Positions 1 to 10,586 of a stretch of DNA of 64,000 bases are shown here, piece by piece. Each line of letters starts with the position of its first letter. The first letter of the stretch is position 1. Source of the DNA: Orychophragmus violaceus (Eukaryota; Streptophyta; Magnoliopsida; Brassicales; Brassicaceae); the NCBI GenBank assembly GCA_030180135.1, contig CM058230.1, forward strand, positions 64,078,580-64,142,579, in the 5' to 3' direction. The notes beneath the pieces are model-generated. The model worked only from the letters and a program-made list of their open reading frames with translations, was not told the origin of the DNA and ran no database searches. A program made the translations under genes and the position numbers.

Positions 1-3000
1 AATATTCTTCATGCGCTCAAGCTCAGCAGCCGACGTAGGGCTCTGCTTCTTGCTTAGCGTCGTGCCATGTACCATTGGCGTGAAGCCCTTCTTGGAATCT
101 TTCATGCTGAATCTTTGTAGGACTTTGTCAATGTATGAGTCTTGACACAAGCCTATCAGCCTCTTAGGTCTATCCCGATAGATCCTAATTCCAAGAACGT
201 ATGCGGCTTCACCCATGTCTTTCATGGAAAAACAACTTCCAAGCCAGTCTTTTACAGACTTCAGCATTGGAATGTCGTTTCCGAGAAGCAGTATGTCATC
301 AACATACAGAATAAGAAAAACGATTTTGCTCCCACTAGTTTTCTTATACACGCATTGTTCTTCTTCGTTTCTGATAAAGTCAAATTGCTTGATCGCTTCA
401 TCAAAACGAAGATTCCAGCTCCTCGATGCTTGCTTCAATCCATAAATGGATTTATGAAGTTTGCATACTTTCCCAGCATTCTTTGGATCTATGTAACCGT
501 CAGGTTGCGTCATATACACATCCTCTTCCAGAATACCATTCAGGAAGGCGGTTTTCACGTCCATCTGCCAAATTTCATAATCATGAAAAGCTGCAGTTGC
601 TAGTAGAATCCGAATAGATTTCATCATAGCCACCGGTGAATAGGTTTCATCGTAGTCCACACCGTGAACTTGTCTGAAACCTTTTGCCACCAACCTGGCT
701 TTATAAATCTGGACATTTCCATCCATGTCAATCTTCTTCTTGAAGATCCATTTGCACTCGATGGCTTTTACACCAACGGGTAAGTCAACCAACGAAAATA
801 CTTGGTTGACCGACATGGAGTCCATTTCGGAATCAGTGGCCTTGCGCCACTTAGAGGAATCTGGGCCCATCATGGCTTGATTGAAGTTCGATGGTTCATC
901 ACCATCAATGATCAAAAGATCATGACAGTCAGTCACGAGGAATCCCTGATATCTCTCGGGTTCGTGACGGATCCTCCCGGATCTTCGAACTTCAGGTACT
1001 ACAGGTTCAGGCTCTACAATTTCTTGTAGATCCTCCTGCTGCTCTTCCTCATTAGGTTGAGCAGTATCCTGTTCATCTTGAATTTCTTCAAGCAGTACCT
1101 TACTCCCACTGCCTTTCTTAGAGAGAAACTCTCTCTCAAGAAAGTTACAATCCCGGGCAACAAAGATCTTGTTCTCGGAACGTAGATAGAAGTAATAAGC
1201 CTTGGTTTCCCGTGGATAACCAATGAAGCAACATTTGTCAGATTTTGGTGTAAGCTTGTCTGAGATTAATCTCTTGACATAGGCTTCACAACCCCAAATT
1301 CTGAGATAAGACAGCACTGGAGCTTCTCCAGTCCATAATTCATATGGTGTCTTTGCTACTGCCTTTGATGGCGCTCTGTTTAGTGTGAACACTGCTGTTA
1401 GCAGAGCATATCCCCAAAGGGATATTGGAAGGTCTGTGTGACTCATCATAGATCGAACCATATCCAATAAGGTCCGATTTCTCCTCTCAGACACACCATT
1501 CCATTGAGGTGTTCCAGGAGGAGTGAGTTGGGATACAATCCCACACTCTCTCAGATGATCACTGAATTCTTGGCTTAAGTATTCTCCTCCTCGGTCGGAC
1601 CGAAGAGCCTTAATGCTTTTGCCAAGTTGGTTCTGTACTTCATTTTGGAATTCTCTGAACTTCTCAAAAGATTCAGACTTATGTTTCATCAAGTAAACAT
1701 ATCCATACCTACTGAAATCATCAGTGAAGGTAATGAAGTACTGATAGTTTCCTCTTGCATTAGTGGACATTGGGCCACACACATCAGTGTGTATCAGGCC
1801 CAATAAGTCACTGGCCCTCTCGTTAGGTTTATTAAAGGGGGCCCGTGTCATTTTGCCCATCATGCAGGATTCGCATTTCTCACATGACTCAAAGTCAAAT
1901 GAGCCAAGAAGTCCATTCGAATGGAGCCTCTTGATGCGTTTCTCGCTGATGTGCCCTAAACGACAATGCCATAGAAACGTTCGGTTTTCCTCATTAGGTT
2001 TAAACCGTTTTGTATTGATGTTATAAATTGGCGCGGATTGATCGAGTATGTAAAGCCCATTCGTAAGAGGGGCCGAACCATAGAACAAATTGTTGCGATT
2101 GAAGGAACATAATTTATTCTTAACTGAAAAATCATAACCTTCCAAATCCAACAAAGAAATTGAAATAATATTTCTGCTTATAGCAGGTACAAAATAACAA
2201 TTATTAAGTTCTAAAATCAATCCCGAAGGTAAAGACAACAAGTAAGTTCCTACAGCTAGTGCTGAAACTTTCGCTCCATTCCCAACTCGTAGTTCCACTT
2301 GTCCTTGCTTCAGCCTTCTACTGTTGCTGAGTGCCTGCATATTAGTACAAATATGAGCCCCACAACCAGTATCCATGACCCATGAGGTATTATCAGAAGT
2401 AGTTGTATTAACTTCTATAACAAAAATACCTGATGAAGAAGTCTCGAAAGTCTTCTTCTTTAATTCCTTTAGACCTTCCTGGAATTTCTTGCAATCTCTT
2501 CTCCAATGCCCCAGTTCTTTGCAGAACCTGCACATGTCAGTAGGCCCAGCCTTGGACTTGGGCTTGGGCTTTGGCGTGTCTGAGTCCACGACTTGGACAC
2601 CCTTGGCCTTTCCCTTATCCTTAGCAGAAGACTTCTTAAACCCCTTGCCCTTTTGTACCATAAGTACATTGGGGTCCTTGGCGGTTTTCTTCAAGTTGGG
2701 CTCTGCAGTCTTGAGCATTCCGTGAAGCTCAGGTAGTGTCTTACTCAAGCCATGCATGTTAAAGTTCAGAATGAACTGATCATAGCTTGCAGGTAAAGAC
2801 TGCAGAATGATGTCGCAGGCAAGTTCCTGGCTGATTGGGCAGTCGAGTTTGTGAAGATGATCGAGATAACCCATCATCTTCAACACATGAGGACTCACTG
2901 CCGCATTCGCAGCCAACTTACAGTCCAAGAGGTTCTTAACTGTCTGGAACCTCTCGGTCCTAGCCTGCTCCTGAAAAAGCGATTTCAGGCTTGCCATGAT

Positions 3001-3300
3001 CTCGATTGGAGACAATACACTTTCGAACTGCTTTTGCAGCTCTGGAGTCATTGTCACCAACATCAGACAATAAACATCATTTTCATCTGACGAATGCTTT
3101 TCCCAAGCATTGTGCAGAGTCCTGGCAGCATTGGCAAGAGGCCTCTCGGGGAGGGGATCTCGAAGGACATAATCCTTCTTCTCCTGCTTGAGGACCAGCC
3201 TCAAGTTCCTTGACCATGTCAGGAAGTTCGTTCCAGTCAGCTTCTCCTTCTCGAGAACAGACCGGATCGAGAACGTGTTTTGTGTGCTTGTAGTAGTCAT
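1..3300 (-). CDS. Copia gag-pol polyprotein, N-terminal 1100 residues (partial)
   Basis: The frame opens with ATG at 3300-3298 and stays open to the window edge. It is the counterpart of residues 1-1100 of the Copia-A2 polyprotein: gag, CCHC knuckle, aspartic protease, integrase and most of reverse transcriptase including the YVDD region. I see no stop and no indel relative to A2 across 3.3 kb, so this copy may still encode a working protein. Products of such polyproteins form the virus-like particle in the cytoplasm, copy the RNA, and integrate the DNA. RNase H and the stop codon lie outside the window. Confidence 0.93.
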   Translation of the reverse strand, partial: MTTTSTQNTFSIRSVLEKEKLTGTNFLTWSRNLRLVLKQEKKDYVLRDPLPERPLANAARTLHNAWEKHSSDENDVYCLMLVTMTPELQKQFESVLSPIEIMASLKSLFQEQARTERFQTVKNLLDCKLAANAAVSPHVLKMMGYLDHLHKLDCPISQELACDIILQSLPASYDQFILNFNMHGLSKTLPELHGMLKTAEPNLKKTAKDPNVLMVQKGKGFKKSSAKDKGKAKGVQVVDSDTPKPKPKSKAGPTDMCRFCKELGHWRRDCKKFQEGLKELKKKTFETSSSGIFVIEVNTTTSDNTSWVMDTGCGAHICTNMQALSNSRRLKQGQVELRVGNGAKVSALAVGTYLLSLPSGLILELNNCYFVPAISRNIISISLLDLEGYDFSVKNKLCSFNRNNLFYGSAPLTNGLYILDQSAPIYNINTKRFKPNEENRTFLWHCRLGHISEKRIKRLHSNGLLGSFDFESCEKCESCMMGKMTRAPFNKPNERASDLLGLIHTDVCGPMSTNARGNYQYFITFTDDFSRYGYVYLMKHKSESFEKFREFQNEVQNQLGKSIKALRSDRGGEYLSQEFSDHLRECGIVSQLTPPGTPQWNGVSERRNRTLLDMVRSMMSHTDLPISLWGYALLTAVFTLNRAPSKAVAKTPYELWTGEAPVLSYLRIWGCEAYVKRLISDKLTPKSDKCCFIGYPRETKAYYFYLRSENKIFVARDCNFLEREFLSKKGSGSKVLLEEIQDEQDTAQPNEEEQQEDLQEIVEPEPVVPEVRRSGRIRHEPERYQGFLVTDCHDLLIIDGDEPSNFNQAMMGPDSSKWRKATDSEMDSMSVNQVFSLVDLPVGVKAIECKWIFKKKIDMDGNVQIYKARLVAKGFRQVHGVDYDETYSPVAMMKSIRILLATAAFHDYEIWQMDVKTAFLNGILEEDVYMTQPDGYIDPKNAGKVCKLHKSIYGLKQASRSWNLRFDEAIKQFDFIRNEEEQCVYKKTSGSKIVFLILYVDDILLLGNDIPMLKSVKDWLGSCFSMKDMGEAAYVLGIRIYRDRPKRLIGLCQDSYIDKVLQRFSMKDSKKGFTPMVHGTTLSKKQSPTSAAELERMKNI

Positions 3301-3834
3301 ATCTGAAATATATAAATAAAAAGGTTATTAGTTATATGTTCAAAATGATTAATCTCGTATTAAAGTATAATATGATTAATCATGCATTATATTCAATAAC
3401 CTAAGTTACCCTCAATAGAATATAATGATTCCAAGATCCACATATAACTAAGATCAAAGTGGGCCACTGGCCGTCACCCAACCTTAGCTTATATCGGTAA
3501 GCCCTATTTCGGCTAATTATATCCGTGATATAACTCTTGGTTGTGAATCTGGGCCCGAGGCCCAATCCACCCTGATGTCTCAAGGCCCGGGACTCCCGAT
3601 GGCCTAGTCAAGAAAACCGGACTATACAGTCATGTAATCATTAATGTCTGGGACTCCCAATGACATTTATGAATCACAAACCGTCTTACCCACGCAAAAA
3701 CAGACATCCTCACACTGTAAGGCCATGAATGCAATTGAATGGGCTTTGACAGCTGACATAGCCTGGACAAGACATCCAACGCTTGATATTGTTTGAGGTC
3801 CGTAGGTTTATTAAAATCATTCCCAAAATAGAAG

Positions 3835-4015
3835 ATTACTATTTCGGGAAACTTTCTATTTATGGAAACCTACTATTTTTAGAAACTTTCTAAAATTGGA
3901 AACTTTCTAACTTTAGAAACTTCTTTAAAATCCAAAACCCGCAAATTCAGAAAATTCTATTTTAAGAAACTTTCTAATTTCAAAATTTCGGAAACTTTAA
4001 TTTAAAACGACTTTA
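3835..4015. repeat. Degenerate GGAAACTTTCTA repeats in Copia-A1 leader
   Basis: About eight degenerate copies of a 12-base word close to GGAAACTTTCTA lie at roughly 15- to 25-base intervals. The same block occurs in the Copia-A2 leader near 41745-41935 with one extra copy, so it predates the split of the two copies. Confidence 0.75.
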
Positions 4016-4394
4016 TAATTTTATAAAATAGTTTTTAAATTAATCTGAAGAAAGACTCAATTAACTGGCCCAATTGTTTTAACTTCTTGGCCCGAGGCCC
4101 AAGAATTGGTCCATGTCCAAGACATGACCCAATTGTCCAATTAATTGACATAACCGGTCTGGTTCATTAAAACTGGTCTAACCAAGTTTTAATTACTACG
4201 ATGACCACAATTGTCAACCGGTTATTTACTAAACCGGAATTTCTCAATTTATTTGGTCCAACCAAATCAAATTAGAAATTCCTGGTTTAGGCACTAAATC
4301 CAATATTTCTTTCGACATTGGATTTCTAATCCTGGTTTAACCAGACTTAATAAACTTATTAATCTGTTTATTAAACCAGAACGAAGATTTTAAT

Positions 4395-4795
4395 TAAGTT
4401 TTGAACCGAACCATTAACCGAACCGAACCGATTGAACCGTGAAACCCTAGCTTTCGGATCAAGCAATGATCGTCCAGCCGCAAGCCGTCAACGATCCGAG
4501 ATCGAGACGATGCGCAGGACAGCCAGGACAGCTCGGGACGGTTCACCGGGACGTTCGGGACGGCAGCTCGGGACGGGATGGTCGGGACGCACGGTCGCTC
4601 CACGATCGCCGAGCGATCGGGACGTGACGCGCGCGACAGCCGGGAAGCGATCGGGACGACGCGATCGATTCGATCCATCCGTCCGATCCGCATCCGACCG
4701 GTCCAATCCGACCAACCGGCCATTCCTCTCGGCCGTGATCTCTAACCGGCCAAGCCGGTCGATCACCCTTAGCCAATCAACAAAACCCGAGTCAT
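4395..4795. repeat. GC-rich leader array with GGGACG and CGATCG words
   Basis: A GC-rich island in an AT-rich element. It contains many copies of CGGGACGG-like words and several CGATCG cores: 4603-4608 and 4614-4619 (11 bases apart), 4648-4653 and 4662-4667 (14 apart). It occupies the place where Copia-A2 has its TCGATCGA array (42353-42650). It looks like a different version of the same leader module rather than coding sequence. Confidence 0.7.
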
Positions 4796-4941
4796 ATAGC
4801 TCGGTTTTGTGATTCAAGTGTTTGTTCAGGATTTAATTCAGTTTCTTATGTGTTCTTCTTATCAGTAATGGATTCAAAACACATCTAAACAGATTAAACA
4901 ACCTAAACAATGAATCTAAACAAGAAACCTACAGAACCAAT

Positions 4942-4954
4942 GGCTCTGATACCA
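4942..4954 (-). other. Primer binding site, Copia-A1
   Basis: On the minus strand the site reads TGGTATCAGAGCC, the sequence complementary to the 3' end of initiator methionine tRNA used by many plant Copia elements. One base separates it from the LTR. Confidence 0.92.
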
Positions 4955-4955
4955 C

Positions 4956-5583
4956 TGTTGGAAGTTTCGGTTGATCCTGATTCAATTCTCATATTGATAT
5001 CAACCTAAACATGCATTAGATCTAGGTGTTCTTATTTAGAATCATATGATCTCACCTTTTACCTGTTTGTTTGGCAGCGGAATTGAGAACAGGTCAATGA
5101 TCAGGGAGATACACCGAGAGATGGATCCTCCAAAGGCTCACACACGCAATCACCGGAAACTGGCTGCTAGACCACAAGGAGGCTGGCGCAGAGAGAGGAG
5201 AGAAATCGCGGCTTGGGTTGGGTTCAGGGAGAAGAGAATTGGCTTTTAGTCATTTAAAAGCCTTCTCTTTCCCTTTTGGGCTTTTGGGCCCAATCTGATT
5301 AAATTCCATTTAATCAGACCCATTAGTCTTTCTCTCTTAGTACGACAAATGCCTAGCACTTTTGTCGTACTTCTGCTAAGCCGTTCCAACATTATTTCCT
5401 GCTAGCTTAAGCGTGTGACCCATATGGGATCATACAATAAAGGCAATAAGTCCAAGACTTATAGATCATGAGCGGACTCTAGCAAGCCATCATGACCCCC
5501 AGCATTGTATGACTTATGTCTGATCACTGACATACTCTTACGTTATAGAGACAGTACAGAGATTGCTGGACACAATTCCAACA
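4956..5583 (-). repeat. 5' LTR of Copia-A1 (628 bp)
   Basis: Bounded by TGTTGGAA and TTCCAACA, perfect inverted ends. The half nearer 5583 (U3 start on the minus strand) resembles the Copia-A2 LTR; the rest is clearly diverged. It lacks the TCGATCGA pair present in one A2 LTR. Confidence 0.93.
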
Positions 5584-6762
5584 CTAAGGAGATACTATTG
5601 GGATGAGCCCTATCTATACAAGCATTGTTCGGATGGTATTTACAGGAGATGCATTGCAGAATCAGAGGTTCCAGAAGCTCTATTTCACTGCCATGGATCA
5701 GATTATGCTGGACGCTTTGCTACTTTCAAGACTGTGTCTAAGGTTCTGCAAGAAGGCTTCTGGTGGCCTACTATTTTCAGAGACGCTCATACCTTTGTCT
5801 CTCAGTGCGATGCCTGTCAGAGGAGAGAGAAGATCAGTAAGAAGCATGAGATGCCTCAAAACTTTATTCTTGAAGTTGAGGTTTTCGATTGATGGGGCAT
5901 TGATTTCATGGGTCCTTTTCCCTCATCTCATGGGAATAAGTTCATTTTGGCTGATGTGGAATATATGTCTAAGTGGGTAGAAGCAATAGCTATTCCAACC
6001 AATGACTCTTCGGTGGTTCTTAAGCTATTTAAGACCATCATTTTCCCTAGATTTGGAGTACCTCGGATTGTGATAAGTGATGGAGGATCTCATTTCATCA
6101 ACAAGGTCTTTAAGAACCTCCTACAGAAGCATGGTGTTCATCATCGAGTTGCTAATCCTTATCATCCTCAGACTAGTGGGAAAGTTGAGGTCTCTAACAG
6201 ACAGATCAAGGAGATCTTGGAGAAGACCGTTGGGAAGACAAGGAAGGATTGGTCTGCAAAGCTGGATGATGCATTATGGGCCTATAGGACTGCGTTTAAG
6301 ACGCCACTTGGGACTACACCGTTTCATCTTCTGTATGGGAAAGCCTGCCATCTTCCAATTGAGCTTGAGCATAAGGAAGCATGGGCTGTGAAGCAGATGA
6401 ACTTTGATCTTAAGTCTGCAGCAGAGAGGAGACTGGTGCAGCTGAATGAGTTGGATGAGATTATGCATCATGCCTATGAGAATTCAAATCTGTACAAGGA
6501 GAGAACTAAGACATATCATGATAGGAAGATTGTCTCCAGACAGTTTGAGCCTAATGATCAGGTACTTTTGTATAACTCACTTTTGCAATTGTTTCCAGGT
6601 AAGCTGCGTTCTAGGTGGTATGGTCCTTTCACAATCAAAGAGGTGCGTCTATATGGTGCTGTTGTGCTTATCAGCTCAGAAGGTAAGGAATTTACTGTCA
6701 ATGGACAGCGGGTGAAGCATTATTGGGCTGAGGCCAAGAGGACAGATTCTGCCTCTGGGTGA
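5584..6762 (+). pseudogene. Athila-type integrase, C-terminal end of pol, broken
   Basis: Reads as one frame of about 390 codons with a TGA at 5890-5892 just before the WGIDFMGPF segment that holds the first catalytic Asp. The second Asp is in ISDGGSHF and the Glu in SGKVEVSNRQ, completing the DDE triad of the integrase core. In the N-terminal zinc-binding domain the first His (HCHGSDYAG) and the CDAC cysteine pair are visible, but the second His, in the usual GGHF context, is Arg (AGRF). A C-terminal integrase domain follows to the stop at 6760-6762. The N-terminal part of pol is cut off by Copia-A1. Confidence 0.9.
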
Positions 6763-7703
6763 TGCACCCTCTGCTTGATCGCAGAACAGTCAAGCTAGTG
6801 ACGTTAAAAGAGCGTTGAGTGGGAGGCAACCCACTGATGGGTTTGTACATACTCATTTGGTGTTTTTGTTAGGATCTTACGTTTGTTTTTCGTTTTTGGT
6901 GTTTTTGATCTACAGATACGAGTCTGGAAACTGGGAAATCGAATTGCGTTGATCGTTGCGGTCCTGTGCAACGATTGATGCAGGTGGAAAGCATACGAAG
7001 AAGGGAAATCGCATTGTGTCGATCGTTGCGGACATGTGCAACGATCGACGCACCCGGTTAAAATCGAAATTAAAGGTAAGTGCTCTAAACCGAAAATCTG
7101 ATTAGTTCAACCAATCACGATTTGCGACATCGTTGCAACCCTTGCAACAATAGATGCAAGCACGCGCGAGGTAAGCACCTTTAACCTTTCTTCTTCTTCT
7201 TCCTTCCTCATTTCTTCAGTTCGCCGAGAGCGAACCCTAAATCGCCATTTCCCCTAACTCCTTCAATTCTCACTCGTTTTCATCGATTCCAAAGCCTATT
7301 CCTCTTGATTTCTTATCATGTTTCCATTTCTATCACTCATTTGCACCGGTTTTAAGGTACGTATCCCGAATCTCTCGTTTCTATTTTCGGCCCAAAGGTA
7401 TTAAATTTGAAATTTGTCACGTTTTTTATGGATTGATGGTATATTGATCTTAATTAAGCTTGCTAGTGACGATTTCGTGTTGCCTTGATGCATTGACAAA
7501 TTTCGTGAGTTTTCAGAGAATCTTTGATTCGATGAAGAACACTTGTGATTCTCTGATTTAGGGTGAATATTGGACGGAATTGATGTAGTTGACATTTGCT
7601 GATGATGGTTGATTGAGATGATGGACACTGATATGATTGCATTTATTGGTCTTAGAGCCTTGGCTTAATTGCAAGTTTGGTTATCTTGTGTCTTTCATCG
7701 CAG
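6763..7703 (+). other. Spacer between pol and env-position ORF with three palindrome pairs
   Basis: No gene seen. The stretch holds three GATCG-centred palindrome pairs (next entry). It ends in a T-rich tract and TTTCATCGCAG directly before the ATG at 7704, a good splice acceptor. Splicing is a plausible way to express the downstream ORF. Confidence 0.6.
6947..7156. repeat. Three paired palindromes, Athila-like pol/env spacer
   Basis: Core centres lie at 6952/6974, 7022/7044 and 7129/7150, i.e. 22, 22 and 21 bases apart. Units look like GCAACGATCGACGC and GTGTCGATCGTTGC. The inner arms of each pair are complementary (GTTGC with GCAAC), so each pair could also fold as a hairpin. Confidence 0.85.
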
Positions 7704-9015
7704 ATGGCACCGAGGAAGAGAAGAAATATTCCTGCTGCTGATGAACCTCTTTCTGATTGGTTCGTATGTTCTTCACCTCTGCATGCGCCTTACATGGGCA
7801 TTCCTGGCGCTATACTGGCTCCTTGGACTAAGGCAGAGCAGGACAAGATTCTTGTGACCAGACAATGGACAGAGGATGCTAAGACAGTGACTGAGAGTGC
7901 TGCGTGTTTAGTGGCATCTCTGAAATTTGGGACGATTATGACATGTTATTTTACAACGCGTGGCAGAGTATGGATATCAAGCCCATGCGGTTTTCGGATT
8001 ACCGGACTTGTCAGATGCTCGGTAGTACTGATGATGTGCTGAGAGTAGTGAGACAGATAGGACTTGGGACTATGCCCATGAGGACTTATGATCTGTTTCC
8101 AGACTTGGTGCGACAGCTGTTGTCCACCTGCAGGGTTTATTACACTGATTCTATGCGCAGGAGAGCTCGAGAGGGGACATTCACATTCTTGTGTAATGGA
8201 TTCAGGTACCAGATCAGCATTCTTGATCTCTGCAGACTCTATGGTTTTGATGATCAGCCTACTTGATGCTCTCTGATTGGTGAGTGGGATAGCGAGAGCT
8301 GTCAGTTTTCTGAGATCACATTGGATGTGAGGTGTATAACTCACGCTACTCGAAGTAGATACAGTTGCGTTATCAAATCCTGCGATATGTTGGGCGCATT
8401 CTTGGATACACACTACTCTGGAAGTCGGAGGTGAACAAGCAGAGAAAGCTGGAGATGGAGTTGCTCTACACTGGAGTGAGTCATTTGTTTGCAGACACAC
8501 CATTGCGAGACCCAGCGCTTGAGCTGAATTTGGGAGCAGTATTTGCAGATCACTTGTGTGATATGAAGACCAAGGCATTCTCTGGGAAGAAGGTTGAGAC
8601 AGTAGGGAGTTTACTTACTCCTATCTTTCAGCAATTCAGGATCCCTACTGATGGGAGAGAGTGCATTACCAGGAGGTTGTGGATGGATCTTGCTCACTTG
8701 AAGAACACTACATGGATGAAGGAAGGAAGGCTGTGGATTTATCATGATGCAGGCTCACGAGAGTGGTGTGTACATCTTCCTGCTGCTAAACTTACCAGAG
8801 TTGATTCCTTGGCAGCCTTCCTCTTTGAGCCTGACAGGAACCTGCGACGCGGAGTTCCTACATCTGTTAACCCTTTGGGTGCTTCTTCGTCTTCTGCACC
8901 GGGACCATCTTCTGCGCCGGGATCTTCTTCTCTTGCGCCTTCTGCTACTGCTGCTGCTTATGTCGATCTTGGTCCATATCCGGATCCACCGATGGACCCC
9001 GCTGACATGTCCTAG
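7704..9015 (+). pseudogene. Env-position ORF of Athila-like element (ATHILA ORF-1-like), broken
   Basis: Starts at ATG 7704 right after a splice-acceptor-like CAG. The first ~70 codons (beginning MAPRKRRN, with HAPYMGIPGA) resemble, from memory, the plant family named after the Athila ORF-1 protein. The frame shifts near 7915, hits a stop at 8264-8266, and a further frame is open from about 8365 to 9015. That part has a long conserved-looking region and an Ser/Ala/Pro-rich tail. I see no clear signal peptide or membrane span in the fragments. Its position between pol and LTR is that of the env-like gene of this lineage, but no envelope function can be shown here. Confidence 0.7.
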
Positions 9016-10576
9016 GGTGATTTTCAGAGGCAGGTTAATGATAGATTGAAGGGCATTTGGGAGTGGATGCGTGGCTGCACCTGCAGGAGACAACCACAAG
9101 TCCATCAGCATGTACCTGTTTGTAGACGTCGACGATCTCCTACTCCTGTGATGTCCAGTGGTTCTGACCCCTATGCAGGCATTGACGATGAGTCTGAGTG
9201 ATGTGAGATTCGAGTTCCTGTTTCCTGACATTCGGTTATGTACTTTTTACTTTTGTTTTTCATTTTCCTGAGTCCTTGTGAGTACTTGTCATTTGGGATT
9301 TCTTTATCTGTTTCTATGACTATCTGTTGCTTTGATTTCTGCTTGTTTGTGGTTTTTACAGCTTACATGTTCGATTTTTGAAATTTCTCATGAGTTAGAT
9401 GATGTCTGCTGTAATGTCCGACTGAAATCACAGTGCAACGATCGACACGGTCCTCTGTGTCGATCGACTCATGATGACTATCGCATTGCAATGATCAACA
9501 CAGTCATGTGTGTCGATCGACTCAGCCACGATTCGCACTGCATCGATCGCTGCGGTCCTGTGAAACAATCGACGCAGTTGCGAGACATGTAAAAATCGGC
9601 AGAACATAACACATCCCAATTCATTTTTCTTCTTTTACCAATCCTAAGCTTGACACCACTGGGGACAGTGTGTTTCAAGTTTGGGGGAGGTGGTACTGAC
9701 ATTAATCTTTTTCTTTTCTTAGAGTCAGTTGTGTCTGTTTTATTGAGTCAAAACAGTTGAGTAGGAAACAATGAATTTTTGAGGAGATCACCACATATGC
9801 AGGAACTTAAGTGACCATTGGAATGAGCTTGCAGATGAATCTATGACTGTTAGAAAACCCGACACGGACCAGCCTACTGAGGACACCCATATCACTTCAG
9901 GTATTCAGAGGAACTCCTAATTTTGACTTACTTTTTCTCACCTAGGGGCTTGGTATACTTTCAGTCGGATTCCTCTGTTATTTCTGACACAACTTGTAAA
10001 CCTGTCCAAGTATGGTTCCCTTCTCCCCTTCCTTAAAAGTAAGAAAAAGAGAGATAAACTGCGGATGAGCTAGTAGCTCCGAAGTGGTCGCGGGAGTGGT
10101 AGAGACCCCTATTACCTCTTGTGCATCCATGGAATGTGTCCAAAGTACACCCCAATGCGGGAAGAGCACTGATAAAAAAAAATAAAAAGATACCCAATGG
10201 AAAAATCAGTTGCTAAGGAAGGGAAAAGAGAAGAAAGGAACCATAAAAATATAGTATGGTGGTCAGGTGCTAACAAAATAAGAATCCATGTGCCCTTTAT
10301 TCGATACTCCCTAGGTGAGACTGCACTTAATAGCTTATAGAAGTCAGTAGGGTGAATTTGAATGCTCTGAATGTGACTGTGGAGTTTACTCAGGACATTT
10401 GCTAAGTGTGGGGGAAGTATATGTTGGTCTTGATGTCTGCAGGTGCATTTTTCATGTGGTTTGCTACGGGGAATCTAAGTGTGGTACTTCTAAGATGAAA
10501 TGAGTTTCTGAAGTTTTCAAACTTCTTCACTACATTTTGGTTTTCTGTTTTGCTTGAGGGCAAGCAAAGGCTAAAT
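9016..10576 (+). other. 3' noncoding region of Athila-like element
   Basis: No gene seen. It contains a second cluster of palindrome pairs (9434-9575). Two purine-rich TTTGGGGGAGG / GTGTGGGGGAAG tracts near 9680 and 10411 resemble the real polypurine tract at 10577; such internal tracts are familiar in Athila elements. Confidence 0.65.
9434..9575. repeat. Three paired palindromes, Athila-like 3' noncoding region
   Basis: Core centres at 9441/9463, 9494/9516 and 9546/9568, all exactly 22 bases apart. Pair-to-pair distance is about 52-53 bases, so this is also a tandem array. Units include TGTGTCGATCGACTC and GCATCGATCGCTGC. Confidence 0.88.
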
Positions 10577-10586
10577 GTGGGGGAGT
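10577..10586 (+). other. Polypurine tract, Athila-like element
   Basis: GTGGGGGAGT lies directly before the TG of the 3' LTR, the place where plus-strand DNA synthesis starts. Confidence 0.85.

Larger units (their letters stand above)
3301..4940 (-). other. Copia-A1 untranslated leader between primer site and gag
   Basis: This 1.6-kb leader has no credible gene. The gag-proximal part (about 3301-4390) aligns with the Copia-A2 leader with small indels. The stretch at about 4395-4795 is GC-rich and unrelated in detail to the A2 leader; the last 150 bases align again. Short ORFs on both strands in the GC-rich part are by-products of its repeats. Confidence 0.8.
1..5583 (-). mobile_element. Copia-A1, Ty1/copia LTR retrotransposon, cut by left window edge
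   Basis: This is the 5' portion of a minus-strand Copia element: 5' LTR (4956-5583), primer binding site, leader and 1100 codons of gag-pol. It matches Copia-A2 with a constant offset of 37904 bases through the whole coding part (1-3300), so the two copies differ there only by substitutions. The LTR and part of the leader are much more different. The right end lies inside the integrase gene of an Athila-like element; the five bases after the LTR are CTAAG. The matching target duplication and the 3' LTR lie beyond the left edge, so completeness cannot be judged. Confidence 0.95.

Noticed and set aside
142..1029. Plus-strand ORFs of 61-153 codons, repeated at 38046-38933
   Set aside because: Identical positions in both Copia-A copies on the strand opposite to gag-pol; shadows of the polyprotein frame.
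4394..4817. Overlapping ORFs of 77-126 codons on both strands
   Set aside because: They lie in a GC-rich leader array; both strands are open because of repeat composition and there is no conserved domain.
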